Shown: positions 36,052 through 46,713, counted from the first letter of the stretch. The stretch: 64,000 bases of DNA from Nocardioides oceani (GCF_030412965.1 NZ_JAUHJQ010000007.1:124001-188000); one strand, 5' to 3'. The notes: generated by a model not told the origin, from the letters alone. Made by a program: numbers and translations.

Positions 36052-38022
36052 ATGAGTTCCCTGCTGTCCTTCACCATCCTCGGGCTCTTCACCGGGGCGG
36101 CGTACGCCATCGCCGCCTCCGGCCTGGTGCTGACCTACACCACGACGCGGGTCTTCAACCTCGCCCACGGCGCCTTCGGCATGGTGATGGCGTTCGTCTT
36201 CTGGGACTTCTCCCAGCGGCAGGGGCTCAACCTGTTCCTCTCGCTGTTCCTGGTGCTCGGCGTGATCGCCCCGGCGATCGGCTGGGGGATCCAGCGGTTC
36301 GTGACCAAGGGCCTCGGCGAGGGCCCGGTCTCGGTGGCCCTGGTCGTCACGGTCGGCCTGTTCGTCGGCCTCATCGGCCTGGCCCAGCAGGTCTGGCCGC
36401 CGGAGCCGCGCACCGTCCCGCCGTTCATGGCGGCCTCGGGCATCCAGCTCGGCGACACCTACGTCACCGCGCACCAGATCATCACCATCGTCATCTCGAT
36501 CGCCGTCGCGCTCGGCCTCTACGTCCTGCTCAACCGGACCCGCATCGGCACGGCGATGCGCGCCTCGGTCGACAACCCCGAGCTGCTCAAGCTCTTCGGC
36601 GGCAAGCCCGACACGGTCGCGGCGCTGTCGTGGGCGATCGGCATCAGCCTCGCGGCGCTCGGCGGCATCCTGCTCTCCAGCGTGATCGGCCTGTCCTACT
36701 ACGACCTCACCCTCCTCGTCATCAACGCGTACGCCGCGGCGATGCTGGGCCGGCTCAAGTCGCTCCCGCTGACCTTCGTGGGGGCGATGGGGCTGGGCAT
36801 CCTGCAGTCGTTCGCGGTGGCCTACCTGCCCAGCGACGGCTTCCTCGCCGGGACGCGGGCGGTCGTGCCGGCGCTGTTCCTGTTCGTGGTGATCGTGGCG
36901 ATGCCGCAGGCGCAGCTGCGCATCGGCCAGGTCAAGGGCATCGTGTCCGCGCCGCTGCCCTCCATCACCAAGTCGGTCGGCTGGGGCGGCGCGCTGCTGG
37001 TGTTCGTGGCGCTGCTGGTCGGCGGCGGGATGTCGACGGCCAACCTGCTGCTGGTCGGCACCGCGGCGACGTACGCGATGGTCATGCTCAGCCTGGTCCT
37101 GCTGACCGGCTACGGCGGGCACGTCTCGCTGGCCCAGCTGACCTTCGCGGGCGTCGGCGCCCTGGCCTACGCCAAGCTCGAGCAGCCGAACCTCGCCGGC
37201 CTCTTCCTCGCCGCCGCGATCGCCGCCGGCGTCGGCGCCCTGGTGGCACTGCCGGTGCTGCGGCTGACCGGCCTCTACCTCGCGCTCTCCACGCTCGCCT
37301 TCGGCGTGCTCATGGACAAGATGATCTTCCAGGCGGAGTTCGCCTTCGGGTTCAACGGCACGCTCCAGGCGGGCCGGCTCTCGATCCTCGGCAACGCGAT
37401 CGAGTCGACCGGCGGCTACGTGCTGGTGATGACGCTCTTCCTCGTGCTGATGGGGATCGGGCTGCTGCTCCTGCGGCGCGGCCCGCTCGGCCGCGTGCTC
37501 ATCGCCATGCGCGACAGCCCGGCCGCCTGCGGGACGCTCGGGCTGGACATGCGGTGGTTCCGCGTGGGCCTCTTCGGCCTCTCGGCCGGCATGGCCGGCC
37601 TGGCCGGGGCGCTCTTCGCCGGGCTGCGCGGCACGATCGGCGCGGCCGACTTCCAGTTCTTCAACAGCCTGCCGCTGCTGCTGCTCGCGGTGGTCTTCGG
37701 CGTCACCTCGGTCACCGGCGCCACCCTGGGCGGGGTCGGGCTGATGCTGCTGCCGGTCATGCAGTCCAACAACCCCGGCATCGCCGGCCTGATCTTCGCG
37801 ATCCTCGGCTTCGGCGCCGTCGCGCTCGGTCGCGACCCCAACGGCCTGGCGAACCTGCTCTTCGGGCTCGGCCGCCGCATCCAGACCGTCGTCGTGCCGC
37901 AGCTGCGCGACCGGCTGCCGGTCCTGCCCAGCCGCCGGGACGCCGACGCCGAGGACGGCGAGCTCGCCGACCTCCTGCCCGACACCCCTGACTCCACCGG
38001 GAAGGTGCCCGCCCATGTCTGA
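36052..38022 (+). CDS. Fused LivH-LivM-type ABC permease
   Basis: 656 residues with about 16-18 membrane segments. The N-terminal half (1-300) is LivH-like (GLFTGAAYAIAASGLVLTYTTTRVFNLAHGAFG) with a coupling EAA-like loop near RTRIGTAMRASVDNPELL. The C-terminal half (about 310-625) is LivM-like, with YGGHVSLAQLTFAGVGA, a coupling loop at RVLIAMRDSPAACGTLGLD and VFGVTSVTGATLGGV. One polypeptide therefore supplies both halves of the channel. The polar C-terminal tail overlaps the start of the ATPase gene by 8 bases. Confidence 0.9.
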   Translation: MSSLLSFTILGLFTGAAYAIAASGLVLTYTTTRVFNLAHGAFGMVMAFVFWDFSQRQGLNLFLSLFLVLGVIAPAIGWGIQRFVTKGLGEGPVSVALVVTVGLFVGLIGLAQQVWPPEPRTVPPFMAASGIQLGDTYVTAHQIITIVISIAVALGLYVLLNRTRIGTAMRASVDNPELLKLFGGKPDTVAALSWAIGISLAALGGILLSSVIGLSYYDLTLLVINAYAAAMLGRLKSLPLTFVGAMGLGILQSFAVAYLPSDGFLAGTRAVVPALFLFVVIVAMPQAQLRIGQVKGIVSAPLPSITKSVGWGGALLVFVALLVGGGMSTANLLLVGTAATYAMVMLSLVLLTGYGGHVSLAQLTFAGVGALAYAKLEQPNLAGLFLAAAIAAGVGALVALPVLRLTGLYLALSTLAFGVLMDKMIFQAEFAFGFNGTLQAGRLSILGNAIESTGGYVLVMTLFLVLMGIGLLLLRRGPLGRVLIAMRDSPAACGTLGLDMRWFRVGLFGLSAGMAGLAGALFAGLRGTIGAADFQFFNSLPLLLLAVVFGVTSVTGATLGGVGLMLLPVMQSNNPGIAGLIFAILGFGAVALGRDPNGLANLLFGLGRRIQTVVVPQLRDRLPVLPSRRDADAEDGELADLLPDTPDSTGKVPAHV

Positions 38023-38961
38023 CCAGCTGCCCCACGGCCAGCACGGCGGGGCGCACGTCCCGCTGCTCGAGGTCGACCACGTGGTCGTCCAGTTCGGTGG
38101 CGTCACCGCCGTCAACGAGGCGTCCTTCGTCGCCGAGGCCGGCCAGGTGACCGGCTTGATCGGGCCCAACGGCGCCGGCAAGACCACCTGCTTCAACGTG
38201 ATCTCCGGCCTGCAGAAGCCGACCCGCGGCAAGGTCCGCTTCCGCGGCCGCAGCGTCACCGGCGCGCCGGTCCACCGCCGCTCCAAGCGGGGGATGGGTC
38301 GCACGTTCCAGCGGCTCGAGGCGTTCGGCTCGCTGACCGTGCGCGACAACGTCCGGGTCGCCCACGACATCCACCGCGGGATCGTCGGCCTCCTCCGGCC
38401 GGGCGCCAAGGACATCGACGCGCTGCTCGAGCGGGTTGGGATCGCGGAGTACGCCGACGAGCGGGCCGACTCGATCCCGACCGGCACCGCGCGGCTCCTC
38501 GAGCTGGCCCGCTGCCTGGCCGGCGACCCGCAGCTGCTGCTGCTCGACGAGCCCTCCTCGGGCCTCGACGAGTCCGAGACCGACGACTTCGGCGACCTGC
38601 TGCGCGACCTGGCCGCCGAGGGCCGCGGCATCCTCATGGTCGAGCACGACATGGACCTGGTCATGGGCGTCTGCGACACCATCCACGTCCTCGACTTCGG
38701 CTCGGTCATCGCCTCCGGCGCGCCCGGCGACATCCGCCGCGACCCGGCCGTGCAGCGGGCCTACCTCGGCTACTCCGACGAGGTCCCCGAGCACGAGCTC
38801 GTCGGTGCCTCCACCGGTGCGCACGTCGGCACCCACGTCAGCGCCGTCGAGGAGACCCGCACCGACCTGGTGCCGGTCGGCGCCGCCACCGACGCCACCA
38901 CCGTCATCCCCGTCGTCCCTGCAGCGCCCCCAGTCCCCTCCCACGGCCAGGAGCCGCCGCG

Positions 38962-38965
<4 letters not shown>
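38015..38965 (+). CDS. LivG-type ABC ATPase with atypical signature motif and C-terminal extension
   Basis: 316 residues. Walker A is GLIGPNGAGKTTCFNV and Walker B LLLLDEPSSGLDES, followed by the switch His in MVEHDMDLVMG. The ABC signature, normally LSxGQ, reads IPTGTARLLELARCLA. A tail of about 65 residues after the domain is Thr/Val/Ala-rich. Such ATPases drive import through the permease above. The signature change occurs with all other motifs intact, so it may be a lineage-specific form rather than decay. Overlaps livH-livM and livF genes. Confidence 0.88.
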
Positions 38966-39665
<700 letters not shown>

Positions 39666-39669
<4 letters not shown>

Positions 39670-41459
39670 AGCGCACGCCGCTCAACCCGTCCAAGCGTGG
39701 GGTCCTGCCCCTCGTCGCCGGTGGCCTCGTCGCGGCCGTGCTGCCGCTCGGCGCCACGACCGCGTCCCCCGCGGCCGCCCAGCCGTCGGGTCCGTCGGGG
39801 AAGGAGACCCTCGACTACGGCTACAGCTCCGAGGGCACGGCGACGCCCATCAAGCTGGAGATCTTCGAGCCGGTGATCCCGATCCCGGCCACCCCGCAGT
39901 TCGAGCTCAACCTCGGCTACAGCAAGGTGACGGCCGACAGCAGCGGCGGCAAGGGCCGCGCGGCGTACCTCTGGCCGGGCGACTCGATCGGCGAGGGCCT
40001 CAAGACCGTCGTCGAGAACCTCGGGCTGCCGCCGGAGATCGCCAACCCGATCGCCGAGCAGGGCTACCCGATCCAGGTGAACTCCGCCTTCCCCGGCGGC
40101 CCCGAGTCCGAGGCGCAGGAGCCCTTCCCGGGCTCGGTGTCGCGGACCAGCGCGGGTGAGGGCGACGTCCGCGCCGCGTCCGGCTTCTCCAGCGACTGCG
40201 ACGTCGAGGAGCCCGACGCCGGCGACGGTGGCGACGGCGGCGACGGGGGCGGCGACAGCCCGATCCCGGGCCTGCCCGAGATCCCGGGCCTGCCCACCGG
40301 CGGCCTCGACGGCCTGCTCGGCGGGCTGGCCAGTGGCCTCGGCGGGCTCACCGGCGGCTCGGGTGGCTCGGCCGGCAACCCGCTGAGCGACTTCGGCGCC
40401 GCGATCACCGGCCAGTCGGCCGCCACGGAGGCCGAGCGGCAGCAGCAGGCCGAGGAGGAGGCCGCGGCCTGCCAGATCCCCTCCGCCCTCAACGCGCTCG
40501 TCGACGTCGGCGGGATGATCTCCACCAGCCGGTCGCAGGTCGAGAAGGGCTCGGTCACCACCACGACCCGCTCCGCGCTCGGCGACGTCCGCCTGCTCGG
40601 TGGGATCATCACCCTCTCCGGCGTGACCGCCAAGGCCGTCACCAGCAGCGACGGCAAGGCGGAGAAGTCCTCCGGGAAGGCGCGCTACGGCACCCTCTCG
40701 ATCGCGGGCCAGGAGTTCTCCATCGGCCCCGACGGCTACGAGGCCGTCGGCCAGGGCGGCGCGATCCCCGGGCTCTCCGACGACCCGGCCAAGGCGCTCG
40801 AGCAGCTGGGCGTCTCCATCACGCTCCCGAAGCCCCGGCTCGAGAGCGGCGGCAAGGCCGCCAGCGCCGAGATCGAGGCGCTCCGCGTCCAGGTCGACCT
40901 CGGCATCCTCAAGCCGGTCCTGTCCCAGATCCCGCTCGGCGAGATCCTCGCGCCGATCCCGTTCCCCGAGGAGGCGGCGATCCTCAAGAGCCTCCTCGGC
41001 GCCCTCAACCAGCTGTCCCCGCGGATCGTGCTGCACCTCGGTGTCGCCGGCAGCGAGGTCAAGCGGGCGCCCAAGCTCGACCTCCCCGAGGGCGAGATCC
41101 CCGACAACGACCCGTCCGGCGAGGGTGGCGGTGACAGCAGCGGCGGTGGCTCCGGCGGTACGTCGGGCGGCACCACCGGCAGCGGTACGGCCGGCACCCC
41201 CTCGTCCCCGTCCGACCTCGGCGCGGGCGACGCCGGCGGCGACTCCGCGCCGGCCGACGGCGACCTCGTCGACGCGGCGCCCGCGGGCGCCGGCCTCCCG
41301 CCGCTCAACTCCATCCCCGGTGCCCTGCTCTTCGGCGGCATCGCGCTGGCCGCGGTCGCGGGCAGCTACCTCCGCAAGATCGGCGCGCTCGCCCTCGGGG
41401 CCGGCGCCTCCTGCCCCCACGGCCTCGACAGCGGCCTCCCCGACCTCCGCAAGGCCTGA
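39666..41459 (+). CDS. Large secreted, C-terminally anchored actinobacterial protein of unknown function
   Basis: 597 residues from a GTG inside the livF stop. Sec signal about 1-38 (ending SPAAAQ). The exported part has a beta-rich first region (about 45-170), a Gly/Pro-rich stretch with PGLPEIPGLPTGG (about 190-235), an acidic/Gln helix, a second beta region that twice repeats GxxSxxG-like turns (about 275-475), and a Gly/Ser linker. A single C-terminal hydrophobic segment (IPGALLFGGIALAAVAGSYL) with a positive RK follows, then 25 residues. It resembles choice-of-anchor-type proteins. Coupling to the importer suggests a cell-surface capture or delivery role; that is inference. Confidence 0.82.
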
Positions 41460-41491
41460 CCCGCGCGGCTCCACTCGAAAGGCACCCTGAG

Positions 41492-42070
41492 ATGACCTCC
41501 ATGTCCACGCCCGCCTCCGGCGCACGGATGGGCTCCGGCTCCGCCCTCCCGCGGGCCGGCCGCGGCGGGAGCGCCACCGGCGCGGCCCCCATGAAGAACA
41601 ACAACTACCAGCTGCTCCAGGTCGTGCTCTTCTGGGCCGGCGCGATCCTGCTCCCGCTCGGCCTCGTCGTCATCGTGCTGGGCTGGTACGGCGCCGCGAA
41701 CACGCCCTACCAGTACGACCAGCTCTCCTACCTCGTCTCCGGCGGCCTCCTCGGCCTCGGACTGACGTTCGTAGGCGGGTTCCTCTACTTCGGGGCCTGG
41801 CTGGCGCGGATCGCCGACGACGGACGCGAGTCGTCCAAGCGGCTGGCCGACACCCTGCTCGTGCTCGCCGACGTGACCTCCCGGTCCGCCGCCGTCAACG
41901 ACCAGGGCGTCGACACCTCCGCGCTGCCGGTCACCGCGGGGGAGGGCACCACCATCCACCGCCGCGACTGCGCGCTCATCGCCCACCGCACCGACCTCCA
42001 CCCTGTCGGCGAGGCCGAGGCCCAGGGCCGCGCCGGCCAGCTCACCACCTGCCGGGTCTGCAAGCCCTGA
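41492..42070 (+). CDS. Small membrane protein at the end of the importer operon
   Basis: 192 residues from ATG 41492, 32 bp after the preceding stop with AAAGG in front. A disordered N-terminus leads to two transmembrane helices (about 43-68 and 80-105), then a cytosolic helical segment and a C-terminal region with CALIAHRTDLHPV and TTCRVCKP, giving a Cys-x2-Cys pair plus another Cys. Two-helix proteins of this kind with a Cys-containing tail are not functionally known. It is probably part of the operon. Confidence 0.78.
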   Translation: MTSMSTPASGARMGSGSALPRAGRGGSATGAAPMKNNNYQLLQVVLFWAGAILLPLGLVVIVLGWYGAANTPYQYDQLSYLVSGGLLGLGLTFVGGFLYFGAWLARIADDGRESSKRLADTLLVLADVTSRSAAVNDQGVDTSALPVTAGEGTTIHRRDCALIAHRTDLHPVGEAEAQGRAGQLTTCRVCKP

Positions 42071-42088
42071 CCCCCTCCGCCCCGCCCC

Positions 42089-42625
42089 TGCTGGTCGACC
42101 AGCGAAGGCCGCCCTCGCTGGTTGAGCAGCGAAGGCCGCCAGGCCTGAGCGTGTCGAAACCCGGTGAGACGGGCTGCGGCCTCGGGGACGGGGTTCCCGC
42201 CGTTCCTGCTGGTTGAGCAGCGAAGGCCGCCAGGCCTGAGCGTGTCGAAACCCGGTGAGACGGGCTGCGGCCTCGGGGACGGGGTCCCGCCGTTCCTGCT
42301 GGTTGAGCAGCGAAGGCCGCCAGGCCTGAGCGTGTCGAAACCCGGTGAGACGAGCCGCGGCCTCGGGGACAGCGGTCCCGCCGTTCCTGCTGCCTGAGCG
42401 TGTCGAAACCCGGTGAGACGAGCCGCGGCCTCGGGGACGCGGCCCCGACGCTCCTGCTGGTTGAGCAGCGAAGGCCGCCAGGCCTGAGCGTGTCGAAACC
42501 CGGTGAGACGAGCTGCGGCCTCGGGGACGCGGCCCCGACGCTCCTGCTGGTTGAGCAGCGAAGGCCGCCAGGCCTGAGCGTGTCGAAACCCGGTGAGACG
42601 GGCTGCGGCCTCGGGGAGGGGGGTC
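42089..42625. repeat. Tandem array of a roughly 90-bp unit in the convergent gap
   Basis: Units begin (at CTGGTTGAGCAGCGAAGG) at 42118, 42209, 42299, 42390 (truncated, lacking the first part, 67 bp long), 42457 and 42547, with a partial copy at 42089. Each holds AGGCCTGAGCGTGTCGAAAC and CCGGTGAGACG followed by GCGGCCTCGGGGA. Spacing is 90-91 bp. There are no variable spacers. The array fills most of the gap between genes ending at 42070 and 42741; the remaining 115 bp show nothing else. Confidence 0.92.
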
Positions 42626-42740
42626 CGCCTGCGGCGGGCGGGGTCTGGCTCCCGCAGCTCGGCCTCCAGCGCGGCGGCCGGAAGGGACGTGACCGGCGAT
42701 CCGCGTGGCCGGTCACGCGGCCGGTCCCCGGCACGCCGCG

Positions 42741-43952
42741 TCACTCCGGCTCGGGAGTGAGCGCCTCCTCGGGCTTGCCGGCCAGCACGGTGTCGATGTA
42801 GTCGCGGGCGGTCTCGAAGAGGTCGACCTCGTGGCCGGCCCGCTCGGAGAGGTACCACCGGTGCACCAGCACCTCGTGGAAGATCTCGGCCGGCTCGAGC
42901 TTGCCGCGGGCCTCGGTCGGGACCATCGCCATCAGGGGCTCGAAGACGTCGGTGAGCCACCGGGTCGCGACGAGCACCCGGTCCTCGCGGCCGAGGTCGT
43001 GGTGGGCGGTGAAGCGGGCGATGTCGTTGAGCAGCCGGCGGGCCTGGGCGTCCTCGACGTCGAGACCGGTCAGCGAGCGCAGCTCGCGCCGGTGGTGGCC
43101 GAGCTCGACGGCGCGCGGCTGGATGCGGACGCGGTCGCCGTCGAAGTCGGTGACGATGTCGAGCTCCTCGACGTCGAACCCGAGGGTGTTGAGCCGCTCG
43201 ATCCGCTGCTCGATGCGCCACATCTCGGCCGCGGAGAACTCCTCGGCGCCGGTCAGCTCGTCCCACAGCTCGCCGTAGCGGCGCTCGAGCAGCGCGACGA
43301 TGTCCTCCGCGGGCACCTCGTCGGGCACGAGCCGGCTCGCCTGGAGGTCGAGCAGCTCGGCGTACACGTTCTCGGTGGCGATGGTGACGTCGTGGTGGCG
43401 CATCCGGTCCGAGAGGGAGGAGCGCAGCTCGCCGGTCTCGGCGTCGACGAGGTACGCCGCGAAGCCGCCGGCGTCGCGGCGGAAGAGCACGTTGCTCAGC
43501 GACACGTCGCCCCAGAAGAAGTCCGCGAGGTGCAGCCGCACGAGCAGCACCACCATCGCGTCGACCAGCGACGGCAGCCCCTCGGCGGTCGTGCCGTGGC
43601 TGAACAGGCTGCGGTAGGGCAGCGAGAACCGCAGGTGCCGGGTCAGCAGCGCGGCGGGCAGCTCCTGGCCGTCGGCGTCGACGCGGCCGGTGACCACGCC
43701 CTGGGGCACCACCGCGGGCAGCCCGAGCCGCTGGAGGTCGCGCAGCAGTCGGTACTCCCGGAACGCGATCTCCTCGACGGTCTCCTTGACGGCGTACGTG
43801 GAGTCGCCCTGGCGCACGATCCGCACGACGTGGCGGGAGAGCCCTCGGGGGAGGGGAACGACGTGCTCGGCGCCCCACTCCTCCAGCGGCGCCGACCAGG
43901 GCAGCCCGAGCAGCGCCGGGTCGGGTCGGTGCGCGACGACGTGGAGGGCCAC
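42741..43952 (-). CDS. DUF4032 protein with kinase-like core
   Basis: 403 residues from GTG 43952. The N-terminal two thirds resemble an atypical small-molecule or lipopolysaccharide kinase: a lysine in STYAVKETVEEIAFREYRLL, and a catalytic-loop-like FFWGDVSLSNVLF (GDxxxxN) followed by YLVDAETGE, where DxE replaces DFG. The C-terminal DUF4032 domain is helical. No signal or membrane segment. It lies 10 bp downstream of the GH13 gene on the same strand, so a link to glucan metabolism, for instance phosphorylating a sugar, is possible. Function unproven. Confidence 0.82.
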   Translation of the reverse strand: MALHVVAHRPDPALLGLPWSAPLEEWGAEHVVPLPRGLSRHVVRIVRQGDSTYAVKETVEEIAFREYRLLRDLQRLGLPAVVPQGVVTGRVDADGQELPAALLTRHLRFSLPYRSLFSHGTTAEGLPSLVDAMVVLLVRLHLADFFWGDVSLSNVLFRRDAGGFAAYLVDAETGELRSSLSDRMRHHDVTIATENVYAELLDLQASRLVPDEVPAEDIVALLERRYGELWDELTGAEEFSAAEMWRIEQRIERLNTLGFDVEELDIVTDFDGDRVRIQPRAVELGHHRRELRSLTGLDVEDAQARRLLNDIARFTAHHDLGREDRVLVATRWLTDVFEPLMAMVPTEARGKLEPAEIFHEVLVHRWYLSERAGHEVDLFETARDYIDTVLAGKPEEALTPEPE

Positions 43953-43962
43953 GCGGCCGAGC

Positions 43963-45813
43963 CTAGACCCGCCAGATCCAGACGCCGGGGTGCTCGGACG
44001 CCGGGACGGTGACGGTGCCGTCGGTCGCGGTCAGCGGCGCGGGCTCGCCCTCGGTCGCCAGCACCACGGAGCCGTCGCCGAAGCCGAGCAGGCCCGCCTC
44101 GAGACCGATGGCCGGGCCGCCCGCGCGGCGGGCGCAGACGAGGAGCGAGCCGGAGGGGTGCTCGCGCACGAAGACGAACGCGTCGTCGTCGACGTGCGCC
44201 CAGCGGAGCCCGCCGCGGCGCAGGGCGTCGTGGTCGCGGCGCGCGGCGGCCAGGGCGGCGTACGTCGCCAGCGTGGCGTGGTCCCAGTCCTTGCGCCGGT
44301 CCCAGGGCATCGGCCGGCGGGAGTCCTCGCCGAGCACGCCCTCGAGCCCGATCTCGTCCCCGGCGAAGAGCATCGGCACTCCGGGCAGCGTGAACTGCAG
44401 CCCGGCCGCGACCCGGTGCACCTCGGGGGAGCCGGCGACGGTGCGGATGCGGGCGCTGTCGTGGGAGCCGAGGATGTTCCACGACTGGCTGGCCGCGCGC
44501 CAGCCGAAGCGGGCCAGCCACTCCCGGAAGGACCGGAGCACCAGCGGCCCGGGCCGCCGCGGCACCGGCAGCGGGCGGCCGAACGCGCGGGCGGGCGACG
44601 AGGGGTCGCGGACCCACGACCACACCGGCCAGGAGAAGCCGGAGTAGTTCATCGTCCCGTGCCAGCCGTCGCCGTCGATGTCGCCGGACGCGTCGTGGTT
44701 GTGCTCGCCGATGACCAGCGGGTCGGGCCGCTCGGCCTCGGCGGTGCGGCGGACGGCCCGGGCCACGTCGTGGTTGACGTCGACCGCGCCGAGCCTGCCG
44801 GTCATGTTGGCGACGTCGATGCGCCACCCGTCGACGTCGAACGGCGGCCGCAGCCAGCGGGCGACGACCGAGTCGGGGCCCTCGACCATCGCGGCGCGGA
44901 GGTCGGGGTCGGCGAGGTTGAGCTTGGGCAGGGTGCCGTGGCCCATCCAGCACTCGTAGGAGCCGTCGTGGTTGAAGTAGTACCAGCCGCGCGTCGGCGA
45001 GGCCGGGTCCGCCGACGCCTCACGGAACCACTCGTGGGTGTCGCCGGTGTGGTTGGTGGTGAGGTCGCCGAGCAGCCGCCAGCCGCGCTCGTGGACGGCG
45101 GCCGAGAGCCGGGCGTACGCCGCGTCGCCGCCGAGCAGCGGGTCGACGCCGTCGAACGTCGAGGCGTTGTAGCGGTGGTTGCTCTCGCCGGGGAAGACCG
45201 GCGTCGTGTAGACGACCGAGACGCCGACGTCCTGGAGGTGGTCGAGGTGGTCGACGACGCCGTCGAGGTCGCCGCCGAAGAACTGGGTCGGCGTGCGCGG
45301 GTCGGAGCCCTCGAAGACCACCTCGTCGTCCCACGCGGCGGGCACGGCCCAGGCCGGGGTGGGGCGCTCGTCGGCGGCGGCCGACCGCGCGAACCGGTCG
45401 GGGAAGATCTGGTAGACGACGCCGTCGCGTCCCCAGTCCGGCGCGGAGGGGTAGGTCGAGACGCGGAAGTCGAAGGTGTCCGGCACGTCGTGGCGGTGCA
45501 CGCCGGCGGCGGTCAGCCACCGCTGGTCCTCGGCCGGGGTGCCGCTGTCGGTGCCGAGCAGGAACCGGTAGTGCGCGACGGGGTTGTGCACGGGCAGCTC
45601 GCCCTCCCACCAGACCGTGTGCTCGTCGCGCTCGACCGGCCCGCACGCGTGGTAGACCGGCTCGGCGTCGTACGTCGTGCGCAGCCAGACCTGGTCGACC
45701 GGGTCGTCGGCGGCGGTCCGGACGCGCACCTTGACCGTCCAGCCGAGGGTCGGCGCCTCGTGCTCCAGGTAGAGCGGGGACCCGTCGTGGTGCGGTTCGC
45801 GCAGCAGGCTCAC
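43963..45813 (-). CDS. Glycoside hydrolase family 13 (neopullulanase/cyclomaltodextrinase-like alpha-amylase)
   Basis: 616 residues from GTG 45813. The N-terminal about 125 residues form a CBM34-like beta-domain (VKVRVRTAADDPV to FDFRVSTYP). The (beta/alpha)8 barrel starts at VVYQIFPDRFA and has the four conserved regions: LLGDLTTNHTGD, DGWRIDVANM with the nucleophile Asp, LVIGEHNHD with the acid Glu, and NILGSHDSARI. The C-terminal beta-domain is about 530-616. No signal peptide is evident, so it is probably intracellular maltooligosaccharide or pullulan hydrolysis. DUF4032 gene follows. Confidence 0.9.
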   Translation of the reverse strand: MSLLREPHHDGSPLYLEHEAPTLGWTVKVRVRTAADDPVDQVWLRTTYDAEPVYHACGPVERDEHTVWWEGELPVHNPVAHYRFLLGTDSGTPAEDQRWLTAAGVHRHDVPDTFDFRVSTYPSAPDWGRDGVVYQIFPDRFARSAAADERPTPAWAVPAAWDDEVVFEGSDPRTPTQFFGGDLDGVVDHLDHLQDVGVSVVYTTPVFPGESNHRYNASTFDGVDPLLGGDAAYARLSAAVHERGWRLLGDLTTNHTGDTHEWFREASADPASPTRGWYYFNHDGSYECWMGHGTLPKLNLADPDLRAAMVEGPDSVVARWLRPPFDVDGWRIDVANMTGRLGAVDVNHDVARAVRRTAEAERPDPLVIGEHNHDASGDIDGDGWHGTMNYSGFSWPVWSWVRDPSSPARAFGRPLPVPRRPGPLVLRSFREWLARFGWRAASQSWNILGSHDSARIRTVAGSPEVHRVAAGLQFTLPGVPMLFAGDEIGLEGVLGEDSRRPMPWDRRKDWDHATLATYAALAAARRDHDALRRGGLRWAHVDDDAFVFVREHPSGSLLVCARRAGGPAIGLEAGLLGFGDGSVVLATEGEPAPLTATDGTVTVPASEHPGVWIWRV

Positions 45814-45874
45814 CCGACAAGGATCGCCCGCCGGCGCGGAGGAGGCCAACTCAGTGCGGCTCGACCCTGGCCGA

Positions 45875-45892
45875 ACTAGAACGTGTTCCAGT
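45875..45892. promoter_or_regulatory. KstR-like operator upstream of the SDR gene
   Basis: ACTAGAACGTGTTCCAGT matches the KstR consensus TnnAACnnGTTnnA at every fixed position (T45877, AAC 45880-45882, GTT 45885-45887, A45890). It ends 11 bp before ATG 45904, so a leaderless or short-leader transcript would be repressed directly. It is also within the promoter gap of the divergent GH13 gene. Confidence 0.75.
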
Positions 45893-45903
45893 ACGGTCCG
45901 CGC

Positions 45904-46650
45904 ATGACCTCCCCCGCCTCCTCCGCCCCCGCCTCCGACGAGCCCCGCGTCGTCGTCGTCACCGGCGCCGCCTCCGGCATCGGCCGGGCCACCGCCGAGC
46001 TCTTCCGCGACCAGGGGGCGACCGTCTTCGGCCTCGACGTGCAGCCCGGCGCGCCCGACGGCGTCACGTACGTCGAGTGCAACGTCGCCTCGCGCGAGTC
46101 CGTCGACGCCGCGGTCGCCGAGTGCGCCCAGCACGGCCGCATCGACGTCCTCGCCAACGTGGCGGGCGTCGTGCAGTTCGGCCACTTCGACCAGATCACC
46201 GACGCCGAGTGGGACCGGGTCCACGCGGTCGACCTCAAGGGCCCGTTCATGATGATCCAGGCCGCGCTGCCGCACCTGCGCGCCTGCGGCGGCAACATCG
46301 TCAACGTCAGCTCGGTCGCTGGCCGGATCCCGCAGCCGTACGCCGTGGCGTACGCCGCCGCGAAGGGCGGCCTCACGCAGCTCACCACGTCGCTCGCGCT
46401 CGAGCTGTCGCCGGAGGGGATCCGCGTCAACGCGGTGTGCCCCGGCACGGTCGACACCCCGATCGTGTCGCACGTCGCCGGGATCATGCCGGCCGACATG
46501 GACCCCCGGGTCGCCGACCGGCTGATCATGATGCTCCCCGGCCCGGCCATCTCCCCGGCCGAGATCGGCGAGTCGATCGTCTACCTCGCCTCGCCCGCCG
46601 CGCGGATGATCACCGGCGCCGTCCTCGCCTTCGACGGCGGCATGGGCTGA
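45904..46650 (+). CDS. Short-chain dehydrogenase/reductase
   Basis: 248 residues from ATG 45904. A classical SDR with TGAASGIGRATAEL, NVAG-type NVAGVVQFG, INVSS-like VNVSSVAG (Ser), and YAAAK with Tyr and Lys in VAYAAAKGGLTQL; NAVCPGTVDTPI follows. It uses NAD(P)H on a hydroxyl or keto substrate. The perfect KstR-like operator immediately upstream suggests a role in steroid or other lipid ring or side-chain metabolism; this is inference. Monocistronic, followed by tRNA-Thr. Confidence 0.9.
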   Translation: MTSPASSAPASDEPRVVVVTGAASGIGRATAELFRDQGATVFGLDVQPGAPDGVTYVECNVASRESVDAAVAECAQHGRIDVLANVAGVVQFGHFDQITDAEWDRVHAVDLKGPFMMIQAALPHLRACGGNIVNVSSVAGRIPQPYAVAYAAAKGGLTQLTTSLALELSPEGIRVNAVCPGTVDTPIVSHVAGIMPADMDPRVADRLIMMLPGPAISPAEIGESIVYLASPAARMITGAVLAFDGGMG

Positions 46651-46713
46651 GCCCGTCGCCGGGCCCGCCGACTAGCATGTGCCCGGCCGCCGCGACCTCG
46701 CGTCGCCGGCCGC

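Noticed and set aside
34342-38733. A 1463-codon open frame on the minus strand opposite the importer genes
   Set aside because: It lies fully antisense to genes with clear ABC-transporter motifs, has no recognisable domain, and such open antisense frames are expected at this GC content.
42089-42625. Possible CRISPR array
   Set aside because: Units are contiguous 90-bp repeats without variable spacers, and no cas gene is near.
42164-42801. Short frames on both strands within the repeat array
   Set aside because: They exist only because the repeat unit length is a multiple of three in several copies; the products are repeats of the unit with no ribosome-binding site.
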